From: Xylaria sp. FL1777
Taxonomy: Eukaryota; Ascomycota; Sordariomycetes; Xylariales; Xylariaceae
Direction: 5' to 3'
DNA length: 64,000 nt
Assembly: GCA_022578965.1 (NCBI GenBank)
Contig: MU400613.1
Location: 1-64,000, forward strand
Shown here: positions 50,501 through 62,949 of the stretch, piece by piece
Layout of the letters: every line of letters begins with the position of its first letter
Position numbering within the stretch: the stretch's first letter is position 1
Translations under genes and position numbers: made by a program
The notes under the pieces: generated by a model
What the model saw: only the letters and a program-made list of their open reading frames with translations
Told to the model about the DNA's origin: nothing
Databases searched by the model: none

Positions 50501-53500
50501 AGCTTTTTATTTTAAGACCTTAAAAACAAGAAGTATTATTACTTGTTAAAAACTTTGTAATTTTTTTTAGTATTATTAGCAGTTTACAGATTTTTAATAA
50601 AATAAATACTAAAAGCAAAAAGCTTTAGTTTATAACGTTTTATTTTTTTTAGTTTTGTTTAGTTTTGTTTTGTTTTGTTTTGCTTAGTTTTGCTTAGTTT
50701 TAGTTAAGCTATAGTATAAAACTACAAGTTAACAAAACTTTATATTATTAATTAAAAAAAATAACTTATAAAGCTTAAATAATTGCTTTATTAAATAAAT
50801 GCTTTACGATTAAGTAATTGCTAAAGTTATTAGTAATACCTAAAGTTAATTAAACATAGTTATAATTAAAAAAAAAACTTATAAAAGCAAAGCTTGTAAT
50901 ACTGTTAAAAGTTAATACATTAAAGGTTTTATAGTGCTAGTACTTTATATTTCTGCTTTTATTACTACTTAATATTCTGTATTATAGCTTATATTTTATA
51001 CTTATATTTAATACTTTTATAAAATAACTACTTTTGTAATACTTAAAAAAATTGCAATAAATATTTAGTACTATTAAATAATAGCTTTAATAGCTTTATA
51101 GCGTTTTTTTAAAATTTTAAGATTTAAAAATTGCAAATGTAGCTTTATTATAAAGTACATTAATAAGTTTATACTTTAGTTAAAATCTTAGCTAATTTTA
51201 GTGTAGCAGTTATTAGTGCTGCAACTAAATAAGTGCATAACTAGTGTACTAATTAATTGTAGCTAACTTAAATGATTTTTTTAACTTAATTATTAAATAA
51301 ACATTAAACTAATTTAATACTTTATATGTAGCAACATAACGTAACAAAATAATATTGTTATAATAAGCTAAATAAATATAAGCTAAAGCTATACTATTTA
51401 ATTATATAGCTATAAGCTTTTTGTTTTTAAGGTATTAGCTTTATTTAGCCTTAAATAGCTTTAGCTTTAGCTTTAGCTTTACTATTTAATATTATGTTTA
51501 TTTAAAATACTTAGTATACTAAAACCTAAAATATATTAGATTTTAATTTGCTGCTTAAACTAGTACTATTAATATATTAGAGCTTTTTTAACTAGCTTTT
51601 TAACTTAGTACGTAAAACTATTTAACCTTTAAGCAGTAATACGTTTAATAGCTATAAAAGTGTTTTAAAAGCTATTATAGCTAAGCAATATAGTTTGCTT
51701 TATTATATTATATATAACCTAACTGCTATATTTTATTTGCTTTTATTTTAGTTTAGCTTTATTTAGTGCTTATATTATAGCTAAAACTAAAGTTATAGTA
51801 GTTATAGTTTTAGCTATATTACTTATAGCACGCATTATATAATTTAACGATTTTGATTTTGCTATTTCTGGAGCACTTTTTTGCGCGTTTTATTATATGT
51901 TTTATTAGCTAGGATTCTCTAGGATCGTTTGCACTAAGCTTAAATAACTTAGCACTTATACTTAATTAATAAGTTTTTAATTTTTATTTATTAAGTTTTT
52001 ATAATTTATTGTAGCTTTGTTTTAGTTACATTAAAGCTAACAGCAATAAATATTTTAAAATAGCAACTAATTAACTATTTTAAATTAGCTTTAAAAAGTA
52101 CTAAGCGGTTTATTAAATATAGCTTATTTATAAAAATTAATTAATAAATCTTGTTGCTTTAGTATTTTTAAGTTGTTTACTTTAAATAGTAAAGGTTTTA
52201 TTATTATAATTATTTAGCTTTAGTTTTGCTTCTAGAGAAAATTTCGCGTTAATAGTTCGAATTTTCCGAATTAAAGCATATATAACATAACTATGTTATA
52301 AAAAAAGGAAAGTTATTGCTTGTATATTTAGTAGTAAAAATAGCTTTTGCTAATTTGCTTTTAAAAATTATATTAAACGATTTTATTTTAAATTACCTTT
52401 ATAATAATATTAGGTAGATCTAAATATTAAGCAATAGCATTAAGGATTTTATGCATAGTATTCTTTATTTAATAAATATTGTTTTTGCTTAACTAAAACT
52501 AAAAGTTGTTTATTATACTTTAGTAGTTCGGGCTTATAAAAATTTTTATTACATTAATATATAATAAGTATAATTTATAGCTTGTAGCTTAGTTAATAAC
52601 TTTAAGTAGCTATAGCTATTTTAAAAATATAATAAAGTTAGCAATTATAGTTGTTTTAAATAATAAACTTTTTTTAAGTTGTTATTCTTTTTTTATAAAA
52701 AGCTAAATATTTTCTGTTATTAGCTTTTTAAATACTTGTTTTATTTTATTTTCTATATTTGTAACAATTATAGCTTGTATAAAATTATTATAAGCATTTG
52801 TACGTATACTTTGTATTACTTACTAAAAAACTACATAATGTTTTTTTAGTTCTGCATTATTTTTATTTTAAGATTTTATTAATAATAAGTTGCTAAACAT
52901 ATTTATAGCTGCTTAATAGTTAGCTATTTTAATTAGCAAATAATAAATAATAAATAGCAGATAGCAAATAGTAAATAGTAAATTATAAATAATAAATAAC
53001 AAATAGCAAATTGCAAATTGCAAAGTTTAAACTAATAAATAAAAACTTAAAATTTATTAATATATAAGTTTTATAATAATATAAAGTATATATTTAACTA
53101 AGCATAACTAATTCTGGTTTAAAGATTATAAGATTTATTAAAAATATAGTAGTGTTACTTACGCAAAAAATAGCTTTAAAGTGCAAACTAAAGGAAAAAT
53201 TTAAAGTAAGCACCTAGAAGTAAAAAAACAAAAAAAATATGTTTTTAGTTATTAAAACTTTACTTTTTTAGTAAAAAGGTGCAGTTTTATTTGCGTTTAT
53301 AATTTAAACTTTAAGGTTAAAGTTTAGTTTGCTGCTATTTGTATTTAAAACGTTTAATAATTTTTTTTTTTTTTTTTTGTTAACTTTTTTATTTTTGTTT
53401 TACTTACTTTTAATAGTGCATTATTTATAAAACATAGCTTTGTTTTGTAGATATATTAGCTATTTAATTTATATTTAGTGCATTAATACTTTTAACAAAA

Positions 53501-54160
53501 TTATTAATATTTTATAAAGTCTTTTTTATATAAGCTAAAACTTAAAGAACTATTAAAATTTAATGTTTATTAATTTTAGGCTTTTACGTTAGTAAGTTGC
53601 TAAACTAATATAACTAAGTTTATTTTATTTAGCTTTTATAACTTTTGTTTTTTTAACAACAACTTGCAATTATTTTTTTGTTATTTTAGCGCATATAAAG
53701 CATGCTTATAATTTAATAAAGGTATTAAAAATACTGCTTATAAAAGGCTTTAGAAAACCTAAAAAATAAAAACAAAAAAAAAGAAAAAAAAAGTAAAGCT
53801 AAAATATATTAAAGCTTAAAAAAAAAGTATACATTTAGACATAATTTTTAGGCAGCATATTATTAACTTATTAAATTAGCTATGTGTTAACAGTAAGTAA
53901 ATAAATAAAAATTAAGTAGGTATAGCAAAGCTAAAAAGCAAAAAAAAAAACAAACAATCTGTATAATAGTAAATAAAATAATAACTTTGTAATACTTTTT
54001 TATATTGCATACTTTGTTAAGTTATTAAAATAGGTATATAAATATATGTTATGTATTATAATAGCTATTAAGAATTATTTATAACTTTTTTAAGCTTAAG
54101 TTAAAGCAGTTTTATTAAACTAGTAGTTATAGCAAGCAGCTATTTTTAATATTGCATATT
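50501..54160. other. AT-rich eroded DNA with short simple repeats
   Basis: No gene. Short arrays: TTTTGTTTAG/TTTTGCTTAG at 50,640-50,705; AGCTTT hexamers at 51,455-51,482; and a 7-bp array of AAATAGC/AAATAAT-type units at 52,934-53,030. Everything else is eroded sequence without a readable motif. Confidence 0.55.
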
Positions 54161-55290
54161 TGTTAAGTTTACTAAGTTTAACTGTACTAAATTATTAGAT
54201 ATTATAGCAGAAATTATTGCATGTTTATTAAGTTTACTAAGTTTAATTGTACTAAATTTTTAAACATTATAGCAAAAATTTTTCATTTTTATAGCCCGCG
54301 TAAATATTGCTAACTTTAATTATTAAACATTATTACATTATATAACTTAGCTATAGCTCTACATATATATATTATAGCTTATAACTTTGTAGATTTAACT
54401 TGTAGCTTTGTTTAGCTAGTTTTATTTTATTTTTATGTTTTAAAAATATATATTGTATTAAGCTTTATATTAATGCTAGTAAGCTTTTTATTTTTAGTTA
54501 TTGCTTATGTTACTTATTTTAAACATTCTAATAAAAATTCTTGATTTTTATAGCTTGCATAAACGTTATATTTTTATTAATTTTTATTAAACATTTTAGT
54601 AAAAATCTTTAATTTTTATAGCTTATATAAATATTATTTAATACTTAGTTTTACTAACTAAAATCTTTGATTTTTATAATTTGTATAAACGTTATTTAAA
54701 ATCTAGTTTTATTAACTAAAATCTTTGATTTTTATAGCTTGCGTAAATATTACTTAAAGCGTTTATTAGTTAAAGAATTTAGTATTTTTTTATTATTAAT
54801 GTGCTTTAAAAATGTTATTATTTCTTTAGAATTTTTTAGTGTTTTTTGTTAGCTTAATAATAAAGAAGTTAAGGCTTTTATTTTATTTTCTGAATTAACT
54901 TTGCTTTTTGTAGCATATAATTTACGGTTTAACTAATAATTGCACTATTTTTTGAACTAATTCTGCTTTTTACGTAATATAGCATATAATTTATAGCTTA
55001 ATAAATAATTGTACTATTTTCTGAACTAACTTTGCTTTTTGTAGCATATAGTTTACGGCTTAACTAATAATTGCACTATTTTCTGAATTAACTTTGCTTT
55101 TTGTAGCATACAATTTATGGTTTAATTAATAATTGCACTATTTTTTGAATTAATTTTACTTTTTACGCAGTATAACGTATATAATTTATAGTTTAACAAA
55201 CTTATTTTTTGAACTAATTTATTTTTTGAACTAATACTGCTTTTTATAGCATATAATTTATAGTTTAACTAATAATGCAGTTTTTATAGC
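54160..55290. repeat. Three successive minisatellite arrays
   Basis: At 54,160-54,290 a unit of about 70 bp (AAGTTTACTAAGTTTAA) occurs twice. At 54,520-54,750 three or four units of about 60-65 bp carry AAAATCTTTGATTTTTATAG. At 54,885-55,290 about six units of 62-76 bp carry TTTGCTTTTTGTAGCATATA and ACTAATAATTGCACTATTTT. Units differ mainly by transitions. Confidence 0.8.
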
Positions 55291-55454
55291 TTTGCTTACT
55301 TAGTAAATATAAGCAAGTTATTTATTATGTTTAAAACTTTAACTAAAACCAAAGATCTTAAAGTTTATATTACGTTTTTTATAACTTAAGATATTAATTT
55401 GCAACTTAAAATACTAAAATTATTTATATAGTAAAAAGTTTATAGTTAAAATTA

Positions 55455-55680
55455 AAGCAACTTTTGTTTTTAGTAGCAAACTTTTTTGCTTTTTTATTAA
55501 GCATAAAACGCGCGTTTATAGCTTTGTTTAATAAAGCTATTGCTTTTAGTAATAAACTTCTTTAGTTTTTTATTAAGTATTACGCGCGTTTATAGCTTTA
55601 TTTAATAAAGCTATTATTGCTTTTAGTAGCAAACTTTTTTGGTTTTTTATTAAGTATAACGCGCACTTATAGCTTACTTT
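55455..55680. repeat. Three-unit, about 78-bp tandem repeat
   Basis: Each unit has TTTTAGTAGCAAACTTTTTT, a TTTTTTATTAAGTATAACGCGC segment (CGCG kept in the first two units) and TTTATAGCTTTATTTAATAA. The persistence of CGCG in this compartment is unusual. Confidence 0.8.
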
Positions 55681-56169
55681 AATAAAAATACTTATATTAA
55701 TAAAAATAGTATATTAGTTTATATATTTTATTAAGTAATATATATGTATTGCTTTATATTTTGCGCATAGCTAATGTTTACTATATATTTTTTAGTTTAT
55801 ATTATTATGTTTTTATATTATTACGTTTATATTTATGCAATTTAATAATAAACTAGTATTTAAAGTAAACATTTTATTATAACGGCGCATTAATTTCTTT
55901 TTTTAATGCTTGCATAAGTAAGTTCTTAATTAGTAGCTTTATTAAAAGCTTTTTTAAAGGTTTTTAAAACTTTTTTACAACTTATAAAGCTTGATTTGCA
56001 GTATAAAAAGTAATAAAGTTAAGCTATATAAGCTAGCAAATTGCAAGTTTTAAAGTGGTAATTAGCTATATTTTTAATAATAAAATGCTAACTAAGTATA
56101 AGCTTTGTAATGTTTTTACTTTGGGGGCCTAAAGCTATACACCTAAATATTTTTTTTTTTGATTACTTT

Positions 56170-56335
56170 TTGCTTACGAACTTTAACTATTTTTAATTAT
56201 CTTTAACTATTTTTAATTGTTTTTGATTATTACTATTTTTACTATTTTTAACTATTTTAGATTATCTTTAACTGCTTTTAACTATTTTTAACTATTTTTA
56301 ACTGTTTTTAACTATTACTATTTTTACTTTTATGC
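56170..56335. repeat. 12-bp tandem repeat
   Basis: About a dozen units of ACTATTTTTAAC-type sequence with TTGTTTTTGATT and TTATCTTTAACT variants. Nothing coding. Confidence 0.8.
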
Positions 56336-56504
56336 ATAATTTATTTATTTTTTTATTAAACTAAATATTCGTTTTAAGCATAGCTTTTAAATATACTAAT
56401 TTTAACTATTAGCTTTATATAATAAAATTAAGCAAGTTTTTTAATGTTAATTGTTGTAAAAAGGCTATTATTTTTTAAGCTAAGTATTTAATAAAGAAGC
56501 TTTT

Positions 56505-57180
56505 TATAAGCTTTAAATAAAACATTTATATGTACATACATTAGTTTGCTTAAACTTTTATAAAAAGCTTATAAGCTTTAAATAAAACATTTGTATATAC
56601 ATTTATACAAACGTTTAAACTTTTATAAGGTTTAAATAAGGCGTTTAAATATATGTTTATATATACGCTTAAACTTTTATAAGGTTTAAACAAAACGTTT
56701 GCATGTATGTTTATATATATGTTTAAACTTTTATAAGAACTTTATAAGGTTTAAACAGAACATTTGTACGTATGTTTATATATATATTTAAACTTTTATA
56801 AAGTTTAAATAGAACGTTTATGTGTACGTTTATATATACTTTTAAACTTTTGCAAGGTTTAAATAAAACGTTTGCATGTTTATATATATGCTTAAACTTT
56901 TACGAAAACTTTATAAAGTTTAAATAAAACGTTTATACGTACGTTTATATATACGTTTAAACTTTTGCAAGGTTTAAACAAAACGTTTGCACGTATATTT
57001 ATATCTTATAAAGTTTAAACAAGACGTTTGCATATATATTTATATATATGTTTAAACTTTTGCAAAATTTAAATAAAACGTTTATATATTTATATATACG
57101 TTCAAACTTTCGCAAGAACTTTATAAAGTTTAAACAGAACATTTATATATACGTTTATATATATATTTAAGTTTTTATAA
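56505..57180. repeat. Minisatellite of about 55-65 bp, roughly a dozen units
   Basis: Units read AAGGTTTAAACAAAACGTTT, GCATGTATGTTTATATATAT, GTTTAAACTTTTATA, some with an additional AAGAACTTTATA insert. GTTTATATATACGTTTAAAC is partly self-complementary. Differences between units are largely C/T and G/A, so the array was mutated after amplification. Confidence 0.85.
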
Positions 57181-57189
57181 AGCTTTATA

Positions 57190-57315
57190 AGCTTTTAACT
57201 TTTAACGCTTATAAATTTTTTAATGCTTATAAATTTTTTAACGCTTGTAAATTTTTTAATGCTTATAAATGTTTTAATGCTTATAAATATTTTAACGCTT
57301 ATAAATTCTTTAACG
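57190..57315. repeat. 19-bp tandem repeat
   Basis: About seven units of AATGCTTATAAATTTTTTA with C/T variation at the AACGC/AATGC position. It directly follows the larger minisatellite. Confidence 0.85.
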
Positions 57316-58489
57316 TATATACTTAAAAAGCTTAGCTTTTTAATAGTTATATTACTATAAGCTTTACTATATACTTATATAACTTGCTTTTGTTAATAAA
57401 TTTAAAAGGGTTTAATAATTTAGTTTTTTTTAAAGCTTTAAACTAAATAATTTACCTTTAATTTAGCTTAAAGCTTTTTTTTTATATTTACTATTTTATT
57501 TATTATAGCTTTTTACTATAGCTTCTTAAATAAAACTTAATAGTTTAAACCTGCTTAGCTTTTATAATAATTCTTTTTTAATATTATTTTATATATTATA
57601 AATATTCTTTTTTTTATAAAAAGGTATGCAGTATAAAGTCTTTAGCGCTTTTTTTGCAAGCTAGCAATTAATTAAAATCTAATGATTTTACTTTAGAAAT
57701 TAACTTACATTATTGCAGGTATACCTTTTTTTATGTTTTTTTAAAGCTAAACTATATTTAATTTTATTACAAAAAAAATTATTGCTAGAACTAGCTAAAA
57801 GCATACAAGCAATATAGTTATTATTTAACGCAATTTAATGTAACTTTGCAATGTTTTATTTTAACCTTGTAAAACTTTTTACTAGTAACGCAAGCATAAT
57901 TTATTACAGCAACTATTAGAACTTTTATAACTTTATAACTATTAGTTTTATAACTAAAAATAGTTTGCGTTATATATGCAATATAGCTAAACGTATATTT
58001 TAAGCGCTTATATAAAACCTAAATAAAGCATAACTTACTATAGTTTATGTTTGGCTTTTTTTTATATTTGTTTTGCTTGCTTTATTATATCTAAAGGTAA
58101 AATGCTTAAGCTTACTAAGTTATAATTGTTTATTGTTATTAAGCTATTAAAATATATGTTTTATATTTATATATTAAAATAAAGCAGTATAATTGCGCAA
58201 GATTTACTATAATACTTTAATTGCATAAAAATAAGTTATAACTTACGTATTTAAGCAATTAGGCCTTATATAAATTAAAAAATTAAACAATTAATTAAAA
58301 GGCTATTTAATAATACAAATAAAGCAACTATAGCTAATTTTCATTATGTTATACGTAATAATTAAATTTATACTTTAAAGTTTAGCATAATACCTATACT
58401 TACATTTTTACTATATAATTTAGCTTAAACTTACTTTAATTAGCTAATTAGCTTATTTAACTACTTTACTTTACTTTAATATTTATATA

Positions 58490-58815
58490 TTTTTTTAATG
58501 TTTGTAATTTTTTAACGCTTCGAATTTTTTTTAACGTTGTTATATACGTTTTAAGAATTTTTAACATTTTAGAAATTTTTAACATATTAGTTATTTTGAA
58601 CGTTTTAGCAGTTTTTAACGTTTTAAGAATTTCTAACGTTTTAAGAATTTTTAACGTTTTAGTAGTTTTTAACGTGTTAATTATTTTTAACGTTTTAGCA
58701 GTTTTTAATATTTTAGTAATTTTTAACGTTTTAAGAATTTTTAACATTTTAGTAATTTTTAACGTTTTAGCAATTTTTAACGTTAAAGATTTTTAACGCT
58801 TTAAAACTTTTTAAT
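58490..58815. repeat. 18-bp tandem repeat, about 16-18 units
   Basis: Units of TTTTTAACGTTTTAGNAA type run across the interval. Because 18 is a multiple of three, both strands stay open (minus 58,466-58,747; plus 58,596-58,796). The resulting KTLKI.. and VIFNVL.. proteins are repeat by-products, not genes. AACG is retained in most units. Confidence 0.85.
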
Positions 58816-58819
58816 ATTT

Positions 58820-59299
58820 AACTAACGTTTTTAGTTAACCTTATATATATAAGCAAAGCTTTAGTTATATTATTGTTTACATTATAAGTTTGCATAACTA
58901 ATAGCTACATTTTAATAATTAAAGTTATAATTTACTAAGAAGCAATATAGTTATATTTTTAAACTTAGTTAAAAGAACAATTAAGTAAAGGCTTAATAAC
59001 GTTAATATAATTAAACATGCGTTTATATTTATGTTTATATTTAAGAACGTTAGCATAAATATAACATTGTTTAATTTAACTATTACGAAATAAGCTAACT
59101 AGGCCGGTTAAAAGGCCAGGTGTAAAAAAAGCATGCGCAAAAAAAGTCCCATTCGTTAAGAAAATATGTATTTAAACTACTATAAGGGTTTAATGCATAA
59201 ACTCAACAGACTTAAGCGTTAAATCTATTAAGCCTCAAACTTAACAAACTTAAGCGTTAAATCTATTAAGCTTCGGACTTAAAACAATATAGCATTAAG
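58820..59299. other. Eroded DNA grading into a less-eroded patch
   Basis: The stretch 59,098-59,300 holds GGCCGGTTAAAAGGCCAGG, GCATGCGC and two or three copies of CTTAAGCGTTAAATCTATTA. It precedes the region shared with the first Gypsy copy and may be the upstream part of its LTR, but no TG...CA end or primer-binding site could be fixed. Confidence 0.45.
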
Positions 59300-60584
59300 T
59301 CCATTAAAAAAAACAACGTTTATAAATTACTATTACTATTTCCTTTGTTTATATAATTATATACTTTTGATATTTAGTTATTTACTTAGTTTTTAGCTTT
59401 TTAGCTATTAATTTTTTTTATAACTACTAAGCATTAATATAATTATTACTTTTAATTTTTTAAAACTTCTATTAATATATAGTAATAAAAATACTCTAAA
59501 AACCTCTTTAATAAACTACTGTTAAAGATTTTATTATTACTTACAAATTAAAACCCTAAAAGCAAACTTATTATATTAATATATAATAAGTCCGTTATAT
59601 TTTAATAGCTTTTTAATTAATAGGACTTAATACATAAAAATAAATATTAATATAAAAAGTTAAATAATAAACAATTTATAAAATAAACTCTTAAAGGTAT
59701 ACTAAAAAAATATTTAAAAAACAAAAATGCTAAACAGTATTACATAAATAAACTTTACTTAATAACTAATAAACTAGATTTAAGTTATGCTATTAAAAAT
59801 AAAAAGTTAAAAATTAAGTTTAAAAATTTTAGAAACTTCTAGAACTAATAATATACTAAAACAACAAACTTTAGCACTTTTACTAGCTATTTTTATTAAA
59901 AAAAAAGCAGTAGCAAAAAAAAAAAAGTTAAGCAATAATAATAAAAAAAAACTAACGTTAATATTAGTACTATAAAGCAAACTAGTTGCTTTAACTTAAA
60001 AAACAGCTTAAATATTAAGCGTTATAACCTTTAAACTAGCATAAATATTAGTTATAATAATTAAAGCAGCAATAATAACTGCTATTATAACAATAAATTA
60101 AAGTTTTAAACAAGTAATTATATTATAACTAATATTAATACTACTATTAGTAAACCTAACGCTTATTTTTATTATTACTATACTTAAAGTAATAACTTAA
60201 AATAAAAAACCTAACTTTTTATTATTATTACTGCTTTTATTATTAAGATTATTTATAATGTTAAAAATATTAAATATTAAAAGTTTTAAACTTATTGCTT
60301 TAAAGCTTTATAATAAATCTATAAATATAAAAGCTTTTTTAATTTACGCTAAACTTTATTTAAAATAGCACTTTATTACTATTATAAAAAAAAACCAAAA
60401 AGTTATAACTATTTTATAATTTTTATTAAAAAAAGTATTAAAATAGTTTTAACTTATTTTAAAAAATTTTTTAAAAGCTAACAAGTTAACTAACTTTAAG
60501 CTAAAAACAAAAAAGATTTTCGAAAATTATGTTAAGTTTAAAAATTAAATAAAAGTACTATTTAAAAATACTTAAAAAGTAAAA

Positions 60585-61200
60585 CACATAAAAAAAGCAC
60601 TTTATTGTTTAAAATAAATAAAAGCAGCAGCAAATTACGCTATAAAATTTAAATAATTAGTAATAATTTTAAGATTGCTTAAACTTATACTATTTTATTT
60701 ATTTTATAGTAAACTTAAAACTTAAGTTTAAAACAAATTATATAAAATAAATAAACTAGCAAAAATTAATATGTATATTAATATAGCTATTATAATTAAT
60801 CAATAATTATTTAATTAGTACTTTAAAACTAAAAAAACTAAACAAAACAAAAAAAAAAATACTTAAAAAAGTATTAAATAAAAATTTAAGCAAATTAATA
60901 AAATCTAAAAATAATAATCTTAAAATATATTTAAAGTTAAATATTATAACTATAAAAAGAAAAAACATTTTTAAAAACAATGCTAATCCAAAAAAAAGAA
61001 CAAAAAAAAAAGCTATAAAAAAAAAAGATTTTTTAACTTAAGAAAAAAATACAAGTTATAAAAGTTTAAAACAACAAAAAATAATAAAGCAATTTAAAAA
61101 ATACATTTTTAAAGCAAAAGTATAAAATTGCTGTTTTAAGTTAAAATAAAAGTGCTACACTAAACAAATTTAAATGCTTTATTTATATAAGTTAAAATAA
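60585..61200 (+). pseudogene. Gypsy copy 2 gag relic
   Basis: The plus-strand frame around 60,590-60,800 reads (with stops) KAAANYAIKFK..., then LYKINKLAKINMYINIAIIIN. This resembles the retrotransposon gag core that ends in a helix-rich 'A.YI..AI.I..RL' segment. Around 61,125-61,190 Cys-containing eroded sequence may be the zinc knuckle. The first Gypsy copy has lost this part. Confidence 0.6.
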
Positions 61201-62949
61201 ACAAGCATACAAATATTATTTAAAAGCTTTATAATTATTAAAACAAATTATAAAAAGATATATTTACTATATAAATAATTAAAGTTATTTAGTATATAAC
61301 TTAAAAAAATAGTTTAACTAAAAGTAGCAAACAATAAAAAGTAATAAATTAACGCAGTTAGCAAACTTATAAAACTACAAAAACTTTAAACTACTAAAGC
61401 TTAAAATATAGCTTAAAAAAGAATTATATTTAAAAAAACAAAACTATAATTATAAATAGTATAATTATTAAACTAATTATAAATTATTAAAACATTTAGT
61501 TGCTAAATAAACTTAAAAAAATAAAACTTATAAAACTTTAAAGCAAAAACAAATAAAATTAAAAGCTATAAAGAACACCATAAAAAAAAAACTAATAAAA
61601 ATAAATAAAGTATTTTTATAGCTTAAACTGCTTTAAATGTAATAAAACAAAAAAATACTAATAGTTAGCACAAAAACTAATACGTTTTAAAAATTAAAGC
61701 TAATAATTTAACTAATTATTAAAAGTTATTACTATAATAAAACTATAATAAAAAACAATAATAATATTTTACGTTTAAAAAATTTAAAACATAACAAAGT
61801 ACTATAAAATTGCTATATAATATATTATTACTACTAATACCTACTTAATAAATTAAAAAATAATTAGTTTTTTAAATAAATTATAAAAACAGAAATATAA
61901 AATCTTTACGAATTAAAGTAGTTAGTTATAACTATAGTTTATTATAAAAATTTATAAAGATTTATAACATTTAAAAAAAATTTTAACTGCATTTATAACA
62001 TTATTTCAAAAAAATATAAAAATAACTGCTATAAATATTACTAGCTAATCAAAGTATAATTATACTAAAAAATAATTGCTAAAAGCAAAAAAGCTTAAAA
62101 ATTGCAATTTAAAGCTTAACTAGAAATAAAAACAAAACAAAATACATTAATATTCGGAGTACTAAAAGAAATAAGCATTCAAACATTTTATAAAAAAAAA
62201 TCAAAAAATAAAATAAACACTTGCTAAAAAAGCAACAAATAGCTAAAAAAACTAAAGCCTTATATAAAGTTTAATATAATAACTAGTAAAACTAATTTAA
62301 AGTTAAACTTATATATTAAAAAAAAAAATATAACACTTTAATTAATTTAAAAGCACAAGCTAACATAATTTTACTTAAAGTAGCAAAACAAAATAAAATT
62401 CTTTAGAAATATAAGCAAAAATCTTAAAAAATTAAAAAATTTAATAAAAGCATTTTTAGCTATAATAACAGTTGCATACTTAAAAAAACCAAACTTTTTA
62501 ATATATTTATATAAAGATACAAGAAATAAATTATATTAAATATTGCTAATATATTTAATTATAACATTATTTTAAGAATATTATAGCTAAAGATTAGCAA
62601 CTTTTTAATTTAATAAAAAGCAAAAATTATTAATTAAAAAAGTAAAAAACAAAGCAAAAAATTTAGAAAAATCGTAAAAAAAATCTTAAACAAAATACTA
62701 AAAGTATATTATAAATTCTATAAACTATTTAAAAAAAGAAAAAAAAGAAAACTTTTTAAATATAGCTTATAGAACTACTATATTTTTATTAAAGAAAAAT
62801 GTTAACTAAAGCTTTATTAAGTATACTATATAAGCTTAAATAAAACAAACGCTTTATAGAAATACATTTAAAAAAACTTAGCAAAAAGATTTTTAAAAAA
62901 GTTTTAATTATCTGTTAAATATTTTATAGTATTAATACTTAAAATAAAA

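Noticed and set aside
59098..59330. Gypsy LTR start
   Set aside because: No TG...CA ends, duplicate LTR or tRNA primer-binding site could be found, and the shared sequence with copy 1 starts only near 59,330.
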